A stretch of DNA of 64,000 nt from NCBI RefSeq assembly GCF_900142975.1, contig NZ_LT670848.1:3844001-3908000 (forward strand), given 5' to 3'. Each line of letters begins with the position of its first letter. Position 1 is the stretch's first letter. The translations under genes were made by a program, and so were the position numbers. Source of the stretch: Salegentibacter salegens. Lineage in GTDB: Bacteria > Bacteroidota > Bacteroidia > Flavobacteriales > Flavobacteriaceae. Positions 51,627 to 60,033 of the stretch are shown one piece after another. Under the pieces are notes generated by a model. The model saw only the letters and a list, made by a program, of their open reading frames with translations. It did not search any database and had not been told where the DNA came from.

Positions 51627-54197
51627 TCAAAGTCTAGACAGACTTGAGATTACACCCTCAATGCTGTCGGTTTTAATATTGCCGCCAAGAATTTCTTTTG
51701 AAAGTTTATTGAGAACTTCTCGCTGCACCACTCTTTTTACCGGTCTTGCACCGAATTGTGGATCAAAACCTCGGCTGGCAAGATAGCTGATTGCTTCTTC
51801 GGTGGCATCTAAAACAATATGCTGTTTCTCCAGCATTTTCTTAACACCTTTAAGCTGAAGTGAAACAATTTTCCTGATATCCTTTTGCGTTAAAGGACTA
51901 AACATGATAATATCGTCTATCCTGTTTATAAATTCAGGTCTTACGTTTTGCTTCAATAACGCCAGAACTTCAGTTTTAGCCGATTCCATTGCTGTATCCA
52001 GGTCTTTCATATTCTCATATTTATCCTGAATAATATGGCTTCCCATATTTGAGGTCATAATGATAATGGTGTTTTTAAAATCAGCCAGGCGCCCTTTGTT
52101 ATCGGTTAATCGGCCTTCATCCAATACTTGCAGTAAAATATTGAAAGTATCTGGGTGCGCTTTTTCAATTTCATCTAAAAGCACTACAGAATAAGGTTTT
52201 CTTCGAACAGCTTCGGTAAGCTGGCCGCCTTCATCATACCCCACGTATCCCGGAGGTGCTCCCACCAAACGACTCACCGAATGTCTTTCCTGGTATTCGC
52301 TCATATCAATTCGCGTCATCGCAGCTTCATCATCAAACAAATATTCGGCCAGGGCTTTTGCAAGTTCGGTTTTTCCAACTCCGGTGGTTCCCAGGAATAA
52401 GAAAGAACCAATTGGTCTTTTTTGATCCTGTAATCCTGCACGACTTCTTCTTACAGCATCACTTACGGCAATTATTGCTTCTTCCTGCCCAACCACACGT
52501 TTATGCAGTTCGTCTTCCAGTTTTAGTAATTTTTCACGGTCGGTTTGTAACATTTTGGTAACCGGAATTCCGGTCCATTTTGCAACAACCTCAGCGATAT
52601 CCTCGTTAGTTACTTCTTCCTGTATTAGGGATTTTTCATTCTGATTTTCAGCTACGGTTTTTTGTAATACTTCCAGTTTCTCCTGGGCCTCTTTGATTTT
52701 TCCATAGCGAATTTCAGCTACTTTTCCATAGTCTCCTTCCCGTTCGGCGCGTTCAGCTTCAGCTTTAAAATTTTCAATATCAGATTTTAAGTTCTGAATA
52801 TTATCTACCACACCTTTTTCATTCTGCCAACGCGCATGCAACTCGTTTCTATCTTCTTTTAAGTTAGCCAATTCGGCCCGAAGCACTTTTAATTTAGATT
52901 CATCTTTTTCACGCTTAATAGCTTCAATTTCAATCTCAAGCTGCATAATTCTTCTATCCAGAACATCTAGTTCTTCTGGTTTAGAATTAATCTCCATACG
53001 CAGTTTAGAAGCTGCCTCATCCATTAAGTCAATGGCTTTATCTGGTAGAAACCGGTTGGTAATATAGCGTTGCGATAGTTCTACCGCCGCGATAATCGCT
53101 TCATCTTTTATCCTAACCTTATGATGAGTTTCGTATTTTTCTTTAATCCCACGTAAAATGGAAATTGCACTTTCTGTATCGGGTTCATCTACCGTTACTT
53201 TTTGAAACCTTCTTTCCAGGGCTTTATCTTTTTCAAAATACTTCTGGTATTCATCTAAGGTAGTTGCACCAATTGCTCGAAGTTCACCACGCGCTAAAGC
53301 AGGTTTTAAAATGTTCGCAGCATCCATTGCGCCCTGGCCACCACCGGCACCAACCAGTGTGTGAATTTCGTCTATAAATAAAACGATATTCCCATCGCTG
53401 GAGGTCACTTCTTTTATTACCGCTTTAAGACGTTCTTCAAATTCACCTTTATATTTTGCACCGGCAATAAGCGCTCCCATATCCAGGTTGTAGATTACTT
53501 TGTTTTTAAGATTATCTGGTACATCGCCGGCAATTATTCTATGCGCTAAACCTTCGGCAATTGCCGTTTTACCGGTTCCCGGTTCCCCAACCAGCATTGG
53601 GTTGTTTTTGGTTCTTCGGGAAAGGATTTGTAAAATTCTACGAATTTCTTCGTCTCGGCCAATTACAGGATCCAGTTTTCCTTCCTCGGCCATTTTGTTT
53701 AAATTGTTGGCGTATTTATCTAAAGAGTTATAGGTTTCTTCTGCGCTTTGGGAAGTTACACGATCGCCTTTTCGTAATTCTTCTATCGCTGCTTTTAAGG
53801 ATTTTTCAGTCGCTCCCTGGTCTTTTAAGATTTGGGCCACTTTGCTTGATGACTTAAAAATGGCGAGGATAAGATGTTCAATAGAAACATACTCATCTTT
53901 CATTTTTTTTGCGATGGTAGAAGCTTCGTTAACCGATTTTCCTGCTTCGCGTGAAAGTATGATATCGCCGCCGCTTACTTTCGGAAAACTCTGTAAGGTT
54001 TTATCCAGAATTTCGTTAAAGAGGTTGACGTTAATATTGAGCTTTTTCAATAAAAAAGGAGCTACATTTTCGTCAACAATACTTATTGCTTTAAAAATAT
54101 GCTCATTTTCAATTTGCTGATGGCCTAATTCCTGCGCAAGTTGTTGAGCTTGCTGAATTGCCTCCTGTGATTTTATAGTAAAATTGTTGAAGTTCAT
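51627..54197 (-). CDS. clpB: ATP-dependent disaggregase ClpB, C-terminus altered by IS
   Basis: Hexameric Hsp100 that rescues aggregated proteins with DnaK. 856 residues: Clp N domain (1-145), AAA-1 with Walker A GEPGTGKT (Lys210), the coiled-coil M domain (about 410-525), AAA-2 with GTTGVGKT and the D2-small domain. After GNIKTDSI the sequence changes to [10 protein letters not shown], encoded by the IS256 end; the native 22-residue tail (ILIDEFDDQLVFRN..) is lost. The tail contributes to oligomerisation in known ClpB, so activity may be reduced. Confidence 0.95.
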   Translation of the reverse strand: MNFNNFTIKSQEAIQQAQQLAQELGHQQIENEHIFKAISIVDENVAPFLLKKLNINVNLFNEILDKTLQSFPKVSGGDIILSREAGKSVNEASTIAKKMKDEYVSIEHLILAIFKSSSKVAQILKDQGATEKSLKAAIEELRKGDRVTSQSAEETYNSLDKYANNLNKMAEEGKLDPVIGRDEEIRRILQILSRRTKNNPMLVGEPGTGKTAIAEGLAHRIIAGDVPDNLKNKVIYNLDMGALIAGAKYKGEFEERLKAVIKEVTSSDGNIVLFIDEIHTLVGAGGGQGAMDAANILKPALARGELRAIGATTLDEYQKYFEKDKALERRFQKVTVDEPDTESAISILRGIKEKYETHHKVRIKDEAIIAAVELSQRYITNRFLPDKAIDLMDEAASKLRMEINSKPEELDVLDRRIMQLEIEIEAIKREKDESKLKVLRAELANLKEDRNELHARWQNEKGVVDNIQNLKSDIENFKAEAERAEREGDYGKVAEIRYGKIKEAQEKLEVLQKTVAENQNEKSLIQEEVTNEDIAEVVAKWTGIPVTKMLQTDREKLLKLEDELHKRVVGQEEAIIAVSDAVRRSRAGLQDQKRPIGSFLFLGTTGVGKTELAKALAEYLFDDEAAMTRIDMSEYQERHSVSRLVGAPPGYVGYDEGGQLTEAVRRKPYSVVLLDEIEKAHPDTFNILLQVLDEGRLTDNKGRLADFKNTIIIMTSNMGSHIIQDKYENMKDLDTAMESAKTEVLALLKQNVRPEFINRIDDIIMFSPLTQKDIRKIVSLQLKGVKKMLEKQHIVLDATEEAISYLASRGFDPQFGARPVKRVVQREVLNKLSKEILGGNIKTDSIEGVISSLSRL

Positions 54198-54281
54198 AGT
54201 TGTTATTTTTGAGAAGAATAAAGCAATTGATATACCATTAAAAAATTAAGACAAATTGGCTGATTTTATTCAGAAATTAAC

Positions 54282-54292
54282 GTCAAATTGAC
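54282..54292. promoter_or_regulatory. Candidate operator upstream of clpB
   Basis: GTCAA-A-TTGAC, a perfect inverted repeat 85 bases before the clpB start. A heat-shock repressor site is possible, but I cannot tie the sequence to a known regulator in this phylum. Confidence 0.3.
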
Positions 54293-54377
54293 ACTTGGGT
54301 TAAAATATTGAAAATAATTTTGATTTGAGGAGAAGATTAAATTTATTAAGAATTAATTTTATACTAAAGAAAAAACT

Positions 54378-54767
54378 ATGGGCTTACTAGATAAAATATT
54401 TAAAAGTGATGGGGATGAAACGAAGGAGAAATCTGAAATTCCGTGGACAGATTTAACCGATAAAGACCAGATTACAATTGCCAAAGAGGAATCTAAAGAT
54501 AAATTAATTGGGATTTTTAAGCATTCTACGAGATGCGGTATTAGCAGAATGGTGCTTAGAAATTTTGAAAAACAATACCAGGAAAACGAAAACATAAAAC
54601 TCTATTTTCTTGATTTGGTAAAACATCGGGATGTTTCTAATGCGGTGGCAGATGAATTGAGCGTGAGACACGAAAGTCCGCAGTTTATTGTTTTAAGGGA
54701 TGAAAAAGTAGTACACCATGCCTCTCATCAGGATATTGATGCTACAAAATTGGAGGATTTAGCCTAA
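54378..54767 (+). CDS. ytxJ: Bacillithiol system redox-active protein YtxJ
   Basis: 129 residues, thioredoxin-like. IPWTDLTDKDQITIAKEESKDKLIGIFKHSTRCGISRMVLRNFE has the monothiol CGIS active site; YFLDLVKHRDVSNAVADELSVRHESPQFIVLRDEKVVHHASH matches YtxJ, a monothiol bacilliredoxin. Implies the cell makes bacillithiol; biosynthetic genes are not in the window. Confidence 0.9.
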   Translation: MGLLDKIFKSDGDETKEKSEIPWTDLTDKDQITIAKEESKDKLIGIFKHSTRCGISRMVLRNFEKQYQENENIKLYFLDLVKHRDVSNAVADELSVRHESPQFIVLRDEKVVHHASHQDIDATKLEDLA

Positions 54768-54860
54768 AAAAATAAATTCTTGTTAAAACTGCTGGCAACC
54801 TGAGTTTGATGGAATTGCCTTTGTATCTTTTATCTACGAAAACCAATAAATTAAAAAACA

Positions 54861-55103
54861 ATGGCTAAGAAGGAAGATATTAAGAAAATGGAGGAGAACT
54901 GGGAGTCTTTAAAACAGGAGGATAAAGACCGGGAGCAGGAAGAATTTCGTGATCTTAAACAAAAAGAACGCAAAAGGGATAAAGATAAAGCTGAGAAAAA
55001 TAGTAAAAAAGATTCAAAAAGCGAAAAAGCCAGTGCCCGGGAAGAGCGGGAATTTATGGATCAAGCCCAGAAGGAAAAAACCGCAAAGAAAGATAAGCGA
55101 TAA
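54861..55103 (+). CDS. Hypothetical highly charged protein
   Basis: 80 residues, about 65% Lys, Glu, Asp or Arg, helical throughout (KKMEENWESLKQEDKDREQEE.. repeated KK/DK pairs). No family recognised; alternates acidic and basic blocks and may form a single helix. Clean start about 94 bases after ytxJ, and a terminator-like hairpin follows, so it is probably real. Confidence 0.55.
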   Translation: MAKKEDIKKMEENWESLKQEDKDREQEEFRDLKQKERKRDKDKAEKNSKKDSKSEKASAREEREFMDQAQKEKTAKKDKR

Positions 55104-55111
55104 ACCGAGAA

Positions 55112-55160
55112 AGAACTGCTTTATTAAACCTCTGTATTCGAGCAAAACTGAAGCAGTTCT
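55112..55160 (+). terminator. Terminator-like hairpin after the charged protein
   Basis: AGAACTGCTT (55112-55121) pairs with AAGCAGTTCT (55151-55160), then ATCTTTTA. The loop is long (29 bases), so efficiency is uncertain. Confidence 0.5.
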
Positions 55161-55164
55161 ATCT

Positions 55165-55207
55165 TTTACCCGATAGTCAAGATTTAATGCTGTGAGGTAT
55201 TTTACTG
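55165..55207. repeat. Remnant of the long hairpin repeat
   Basis: TTACCCGATAGTCAAGATTTAATGC..TGAGGTATTTTAC keeps both ends of the ACTCGATAATCGAG family but has lost the centre. Confidence 0.55.
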
Positions 55208-55222
55208 ATTTTTATAATAAGA

Positions 55223-56317
55223 CTATTCTTCTACGCTTTCCTGCTTAGCGTCTTCAAACTCAATATCTTTATCTATAGAACCCTTGAAAGCTTCTATCCA
55301 GGCATTTTTAAAAATGTTTAAAACTGTTGTCCAAACGCCAGATTCCACCTTATTTAAATCTCCTTCCAAAGGAACGCGAGTAGCCAGAGTATCGGTACCC
55401 TGGTTTTTAAGAACAAACTTAAAGAAACCAACGAAACCTTCCCATAATGTCTTAAAGAAACCGCCTTCGTCATTCTTTGAAAGAAGTTTTGTGTTGATTA
55501 ACATCGGTTTTATATAACCTTTTAAAAATCCGTCGGCTATAGCAACTTCGCTATATAATTCAAAGGTTCCACTTTCAAAATCCACTCCGGCATATCGGCG
55601 GGTAATATCATTTAAAGACGTGGCTTCAGCTTTCTTCAGGCTAAATTCCATATCTATATCAGGGATTTGTTTTAGCAAATTTAAATTTCCGTGAATTTCA
55701 ACATCGCCACCACCCATAGAAACAGCATTGGCCCACAAGTGGGAGGGAAGTTCTTTCTCTTTGTCCACAACATTACTAAGGTTATGCGCTTCCAAACTAA
55801 TCTGTTTTAAAAACAAGCTGATTTGTGGATCGGCAGATACTTCTACAAAATTCGCAGTCCCGTTATGCACTGCAAAATGGTTGATATCTATTGGTACCAA
55901 ATTAGTGAGGGCTTCAGTCCAATCTTCAACATCTGCTTCATCTTCCTCTTCCTGATTTTCGAAAATATAATTGAAATTAGGATCTTGCATTTCAATTTCA
56001 CTAACAATCTTTCCTTTAAATAAAGAGCGCCAATCTATAGAAATATCGCTATACGGAAAGTCTAAAAGTGGTTTTTCTCCCTGGGAATTCTCTTCCTGTA
56101 AGATTAAACCTTCTATTTGGTAGGCGCCACGCCAAAGGGATAGATCAATATCTGAAACACTGCCTTCGTAGCCGGGAATATTATTAAGAGTTTTGGTAAC
56201 ATAATTTTCTAAAATATAAGGAAGTGCGATCCTGCCAATAATTAATAACGAAACAATAAGAATAGGCAATACATACCTTTTCTTACGGTATTTTTTTCTG
56301 TTCCCATTATCACTCAT
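55223..56317 (-). CDS. DUF748 family (AsmA-like) protein
   Basis: 364 residues. One N-terminal membrane helix (VLPILIVSLLIIGRIALPYI) and then a periplasmic beta-rich region with LSLWRGAYQIEGLILQ, PYSDISIDWRSLFKGKIVSEIEMQDPNFNYIFE, LTNLVPIDINHFAVHNGTANFVE and the C-terminal AEATSLNDITRRYAGVDFESGTFELYSEVAIADGFLKGYIKPML. Matches DUF748, related to the AsmA/TamB lipid-transfer bridge family. Probable role in outer-membrane lipid or protein homeostasis. Confidence 0.85.
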   Translation of the reverse strand: MSDNGNRKKYRKKRYVLPILIVSLLIIGRIALPYILENYVTKTLNNIPGYEGSVSDIDLSLWRGAYQIEGLILQEENSQGEKPLLDFPYSDISIDWRSLFKGKIVSEIEMQDPNFNYIFENQEEEDEADVEDWTEALTNLVPIDINHFAVHNGTANFVEVSADPQISLFLKQISLEAHNLSNVVDKEKELPSHLWANAVSMGGGDVEIHGNLNLLKQIPDIDMEFSLKKAEATSLNDITRRYAGVDFESGTFELYSEVAIADGFLKGYIKPMLINTKLLSKNDEGGFFKTLWEGFVGFFKFVLKNQGTDTLATRVPLEGDLNKVESGVWTTVLNIFKNAWIEAFKGSIDKDIEFEDAKQESVEE

Positions 56318-56397
56318 GCGCAGTATTTTATGCTAAAATGAGATTAATAATCAGTATGTTAAGTTAAAAATTTTTTAAAAATACTTATAAAAAAATG

Positions 56398-57270
56398 CTA
56401 ATTAATATGAATTGTATAGGAAGCTTCAAAGGTTTTTTGGGCTTCAAGAGTTTCAATTCCTTCTTTGGTTTTTAGGTTTTGATCGGTACCTTCAACATCA
56501 GCAATTCCCAACCAGGGTTCTATACAAACATATGGTGCACCCGGTTTCGCCCAAATGCCTAAATTCTTAAAATCCTTATATTCCACGCTTAAAACGGTAC
56601 CCAAGTTTTTACTTTTTAAGGCTATTTTTTTTGAAGGAATTTTTTTTAAAATCAGTGCATCTTTAGCGAAAAGCTCTTTATGCAATCTAATTTTATCTTC
56701 ATTATCTAAAATTCCTACAGTTTTATCACTTACCAGTCCGTTTTCACATAAAACGTGAGTTCTAAGATCCATTTTTCTATCAAACTCGAGGTAATAATCT
56801 TCGTAAACTTCATTTTCACTAATAGGGGCATTAAACGCAGGATGCCCGCCTAACGAAAAATACAAAGGTTTATCATCTAAATTAGAAATTTTATGATGTA
56901 CAGTGAGCGATTTTTTATTTAATTGGAAAGAAATTTCAAAACGGAATTTAAAAGGAAAGATCGCCAGCGTTTCTTTAGAATACGCCAATTGAAAAACCAA
57001 TTTATTCTCTGTTTTTTCTTTTAACTGAATATTCTCGTTATGCCTAACAAAACCGTGCTTTGGCATTTTGTATTCTTTGTCTTCAAAAATGAATTTCCCC
57101 TCTTTTAAAACACCAATTACCGGAAATAAATTTGGCGCCTGGCTTGCCCAGAATTCGGGATTTCCCTGCCATAAATGTTCAATTCCGGTCTCCAGGTTTT
57201 TAAGGCTGGATAATTCAGCACCAATGGGATTGACTTTTATACTTAGAAATTCATTCTGTAATTCGTGCAT
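56398..57270 (-). CDS. Aldose 1-epimerase family protein
   Basis: 290 residues. GAELSSLKNLETGIEHLWQGNPEFWASQAPNLFPVIGVLKEGKF and KMPKHGFVRHNE, then YFSLGGHPAFNAPISE supply the His residues of the galactose mutarotase-like fold; CIEPWLGIAD has the catalytic Glu. Of the LacX/YeaD-type branch. Anomer interconversion of some hexose or hexose-6-phosphate. Five bases from the helicase gene, same strand, but functionally unrelated as far as I see. Confidence 0.85.
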   Translation of the reverse strand: MHELQNEFLSIKVNPIGAELSSLKNLETGIEHLWQGNPEFWASQAPNLFPVIGVLKEGKFIFEDKEYKMPKHGFVRHNENIQLKEKTENKLVFQLAYSKETLAIFPFKFRFEISFQLNKKSLTVHHKISNLDDKPLYFSLGGHPAFNAPISENEVYEDYYLEFDRKMDLRTHVLCENGLVSDKTVGILDNEDKIRLHKELFAKDALILKKIPSKKIALKSKNLGTVLSVEYKDFKNLGIWAKPGAPYVCIEPWLGIADVEGTDQNLKTKEGIETLEAQKTFEASYTIHIN

Positions 57271-57275
57271 TTGGG

Positions 57276-58625
57276 TTATTTTTTTCTTTTTCGGTTAGCA
57301 TTTTTATCACCGCGGGTTTTTGGCTTTTTATACTTTTTGGCAATTTCCCTTCGGTAAGATCCACCAAGATTTTCTTTTCTGTTTTTCTCTTTTTTCTCGT
57401 GAAATGCAGGTCCCGGAGCATCTTCATCTTTATTTTTCCCGGGATTATTGATTTCATAAACCTTAGGTTGCTCTTCCGGAATTAATTCTGAAGAAATTTC
57501 AATTTCCGCTGGTAATTCTTCCTGCGGAACTTCCATTTTCATCAAAGCTTCAATTTTTTCAAGCGATTCCATTTCAGCTTCCGTAGTCATTAATATCGAA
57601 TTCCCTTCCTTTTCGGCCCTTCCGGTACGGCCAATTCGGTGCATATAATTTTCAGGATATTTGGGCGTATCAAAATTAATCACATGACTCACCGATTCAA
57701 TATCAAGTCCACGCGCCATAACATCGGTTGCTACTAAAATTCGGCAAAATCCGCTGCCAAATTGTTTGATGCTTCGCAGACGATAATTTTGAGTTTTATT
57801 GGAATGAATCACCGTGCATTCATCCCGGAAATACTGTTCTAATTCCGCGTAAAGTCGGTCGGCCATTCTTTTATAAGCTACAAAGATCAAAACCTTGGAG
57901 TAGGTTTCTTTATCTGCTAAAATATGTTTTAGCAGATTTACTTTAGTATAGAAATTCGGGATTTTATAACCGGTTTGTTTAATATTATCAAGTGGCGTTC
58001 CGCTGGCGGCTACAGAAATAGTTTGCGGACTTTTAAAATTAGCTTCGATTAGATTTTCAACATTTTCGGTAATAGTTGCTGAAAACATAATGTTTTGACG
58101 GTTCTCCGGAAGCAGTTCAAAGATATTATTGATCTGAAATTTAAAGCCCAGGTCTAACATTACATCTACTTCGTCTATCACTAATTTTTGAATAGATTTT
58201 AGCTGAAGCGCACGCCTAAGCACAAGATCGTATAATCTTCCCGGTGTTGCTACCACAATATCCTGCCCCCGCAAGAGCGATTGATGTTGAGTGTTCATAT
58301 TTACGCCGCCGTAAATTCCGGTAGTGCGAACATTCATATAAGCAGTTAATTTTTCAATTTCTTCAGCTACCTGCACCACAAGTTCCCGTGTAGGTACTAA
58401 AACCAATACTCGCGGATTTTTTTGTTCCGAATATTTAAGCATTCGTAATATTGGAAGCATATAAGCAAAGGTTTTTCCGGTACCGGTTTGCGCGATTCCC
58501 ACCATATCTTTCCCAGACATTATTGTAGAAAAAGATTCCTCTTGGATGGGCGTAGGCGTGTTAATGCCAATATCTTCCAGCGCATTGCGCAGGGGAGTGG
58601 TAATATTTAAATCCTGAAAAGTCAC
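57276..58625 (-). CDS. DEAD-box RNA helicase, RhlE-like
   Basis: 449 residues. Q motif IGINTPTPIQEESF, Walker A AQTGTGKT, motif Ib VVATPGR, motif II VIDEVDVM (DEVD instead of DEAD), SAT, then HSNKTQNYR, ILVATDVMARGLDI and HRIGRTGRAEKEG. A basic Lys/Arg-rich tail of about 60 residues follows the core, as in RNA-binding RhlE members. Likely remodels rRNA or mRNA. Its 5' region contains a 15-bp hairpin (58665-58699). Confidence 0.92.
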   Translation of the reverse strand: MTFQDLNITTPLRNALEDIGINTPTPIQEESFSTIMSGKDMVGIAQTGTGKTFAYMLPILRMLKYSEQKNPRVLVLVPTRELVVQVAEEIEKLTAYMNVRTTGIYGGVNMNTQHQSLLRGQDIVVATPGRLYDLVLRRALQLKSIQKLVIDEVDVMLDLGFKFQINNIFELLPENRQNIMFSATITENVENLIEANFKSPQTISVAASGTPLDNIKQTGYKIPNFYTKVNLLKHILADKETYSKVLIFVAYKRMADRLYAELEQYFRDECTVIHSNKTQNYRLRSIKQFGSGFCRILVATDVMARGLDIESVSHVINFDTPKYPENYMHRIGRTGRAEKEGNSILMTTEAEMESLEKIEALMKMEVPQEELPAEIEISSELIPEEQPKVYEINNPGKNKDEDAPGPAFHEKKEKNRKENLGGSYRREIAKKYKKPKTRGDKNANRKRKK

Positions 58626-58875
58626 TAAATGAAGTTTTTATGAACTGGCAAAGTTAGTGAAACTCTAATTTAAAATTGCTGTAGGCAATTTTAAATTAGC
58701 TAGTTGAACTAATCCCGCTGCAGGGCGGGATCTCAACTCCTCAATATATCTTGAATAAATAAGTCGAATTTAAATTAGTTAGATGAACTAATCCCGTCGT
58801 AGAGCGGTATCAGCGAAATTTTACTTCAGTAATATCTAAAAATATATTTTGTATTTTTGAATAAAACCTGTTGTT
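58626..58875. repeat. Divergent gap with hairpins and an 81-bp-offset direct repeat
   Basis: A perfect 15-bp hairpin CTAATTTAAAATTGC/GCAATTTTAAATTAG with loop TGTAG at 58665-58699 lies 40 bases before the helicase start, in its 5' leader. A second hairpin with GTTGA/TCAAC and ATCCCGC/GCGGGAT follows at 58703-58737. The sequence from AATTTAAATTAG through GAACTAATCCCG (58688-58717) recurs at about 58769-58797 in degenerate form. A -7 motif TATTTTTG at 58852-58859 probably serves the antitoxin. Confidence 0.6.
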
Positions 58876-59115
58876 ATGGATTTGCAAACGCGCAAAAAAG
58901 AATTTGTAGATGAGTTTCTGAAAATTCAGAATGAGAAGGCTATAGCGCGATTTGAAAAGTTGCTAAAAAGGGAAAAACAATCTTCGGAAGAAAATATTGA
59001 ACCAATGAGCCAGGAACAACTGGATTCGGATATTGAAAAATCTCTTGAAGATTCCAAAAATGACCGCGTTATGGAAGCCAAAGAACTGAAGCGTAAAATG
59101 AGGGAATGGAATTAA
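58876..59115 (+). CDS. Antitoxin-like protein of a ParE-type pair
   Basis: 79 residues, acidic and helical (LQTRKKEFVDEFLKIQNEKAIARFEKLLKRE.., MSQEQLDSDIEKSLEDSKNDRVMEAKELKRKM). The type of small helical partner that precedes ParE toxins in Bacteroidota; no DNA-binding motif is evident. It overlaps the toxin frame by 10 bases, typical for translationally coupled TA genes. Confidence 0.7.
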   Translation: MDLQTRKKEFVDEFLKIQNEKAIARFEKLLKREKQSSEENIEPMSQEQLDSDIEKSLEDSKNDRVMEAKELKRKMREWN

Positions 59116-59419
59116 GTGTTTATTGGACAGAATTTACTCAAAATAAACTCATACAAATTAAAGAATATTACATTAATAGAGCGAGTATAGAAATTGCGGA
59201 TAAGCTTATAAATGGAATAATTGACAGAGCAATAGGTTTGGAGAAAAGTCCATTTTCCGGTCAGCTAGAAATAAGTTTAGAAAGTAAACCACAAAACTTA
59301 GATAGACCTATAAAAATTATAAAATTATTTACTGGATTAATCAGGCTAAAAACCGAATTGATATTGCTACGGTTTTTGATACACGGCAAAACCCAAAAAA
59401 GCTTTCTAAAATTAATTAA
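59106..59419 (+). pseudogene. RelE/ParE-family toxin, frameshifted
   Basis: The first frame gives VYWTEFTQNKLIQIKEYYINRASIEIADKLINGIIDRAIGLEKSPFSGQ, a ParE N-terminus. Near 59300-59310 the family match shifts to another frame: YKNYKIIYWINQAKNRIDIATVFDTRQNPKKL, ending at TAA 59417-59419. A one-base loss (or two-base gain) between LDR and YKN explains it. Without repair the first frame runs on with unrelated residues to 59519 and into the next gene. Toxin presumably inactive. A sequencing error remains possible. Confidence 0.75.
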
Positions 59420-59484
59420 AACCTCTCTTTTATATAGTAAAAGCAATATTATTTATTTCCCTATTTTTGGTAAAAATCAATTAG

Positions 59485-60033
59485 ATGAAAAAAATCCTCG
59501 CCTTTGCCGGTTCCAATAGTAGCACTTCACTTAATTTTCAGCTATTAACCCACGTGGCCAATCGCATCCAGGGGCATGAAGTGAAAGTTCAGGATTTTAA
59601 CCAGTATGAATTACCTATTTATAGCGCCGATAGGGAAAAAGATAGAGGTATTCCCGTAAGTGCTAAAATAATTAATAAGATAATCCAGGAGCATGATGCT
59701 TTGGTAATTGCAGTAAATGAACATAACGGCAATGTATCAGCCTATTTCAAAAATATAATCGACTGGCTTTCCCGATTAGACCGCAACTTCCTGGCCAATA
59801 AAAAGATATTGTTGATTAGTACCTCTCCCGGCAAACGGGGAGCCGCATCTGCTTTAGAATATACGAAAGGAATTTTACCAAGATTTGGCGGTGAGATTAT
59901 AGAAAGCTTCAGTTTACCTTCTTTCAACGATAATTTTAAAGACGGGAAGATGCTAAATGAAGTGCTGGATATGGGAATAGAAGATGTGTTAACTACTTTT
60001 TCTCATCAATTGGAATCGGGCAAGATAGATTAA
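59485..60033 (+). CDS. NADPH-dependent FMN reductase family protein
   Basis: 182 residues, flavodoxin-like fold. ILAFAGSNSSTSLNFQLL (FMN phosphate loop), YSADREKDRGIPVS, HDALVIAVNEHNGNVSAYFKNIIDWLSR (N-G-x-V site; usual form is PEYNGSxPGxLKNxIDW), ISTSPGKRGAA. Reduces FMN, quinones or azo compounds with NAD(P)H. Ends 4 bases inside the convergent sterol desaturase gene. Confidence 0.88.
   Translation: MKKILAFAGSNSSTSLNFQLLTHVANRIQGHEVKVQDFNQYELPIYSADREKDRGIPVSAKIINKIIQEHDALVIAVNEHNGNVSAYFKNIIDWLSRLDRNFLANKKILLISTSPGKRGAASALEYTKGILPRFGGEIIESFSLPSFNDNFKDGKMLNEVLDMGIEDVLTTFSHQLESGKID

Larger units (their letters stand above)
50297..51659 (-). mobile_element. IS256-family insertion sequence in the 3' end of clpB
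   Basis: 1363 bases bounded by an 8-bp target duplication aatgctgt (50289-50296 and 51660-51667), the size expected for IS256. Terminal repeats about 25 bp: left GGGAGTGTTAGCTCAACTC.., right reversed GAGGGTGTAATCTCAAGTC.., sharing GTGT, CTCAA and TCTGTCT. One transposase on the minus strand, the same direction as clpB. Confidence 0.93.

Noticed and set aside
54282..54292. CtsR or CIRCE heat-shock operator upstream of clpB
   Set aside because: The inverted repeat does not match the CIRCE consensus or the CtsR direct-repeat pattern, so no regulator is named.
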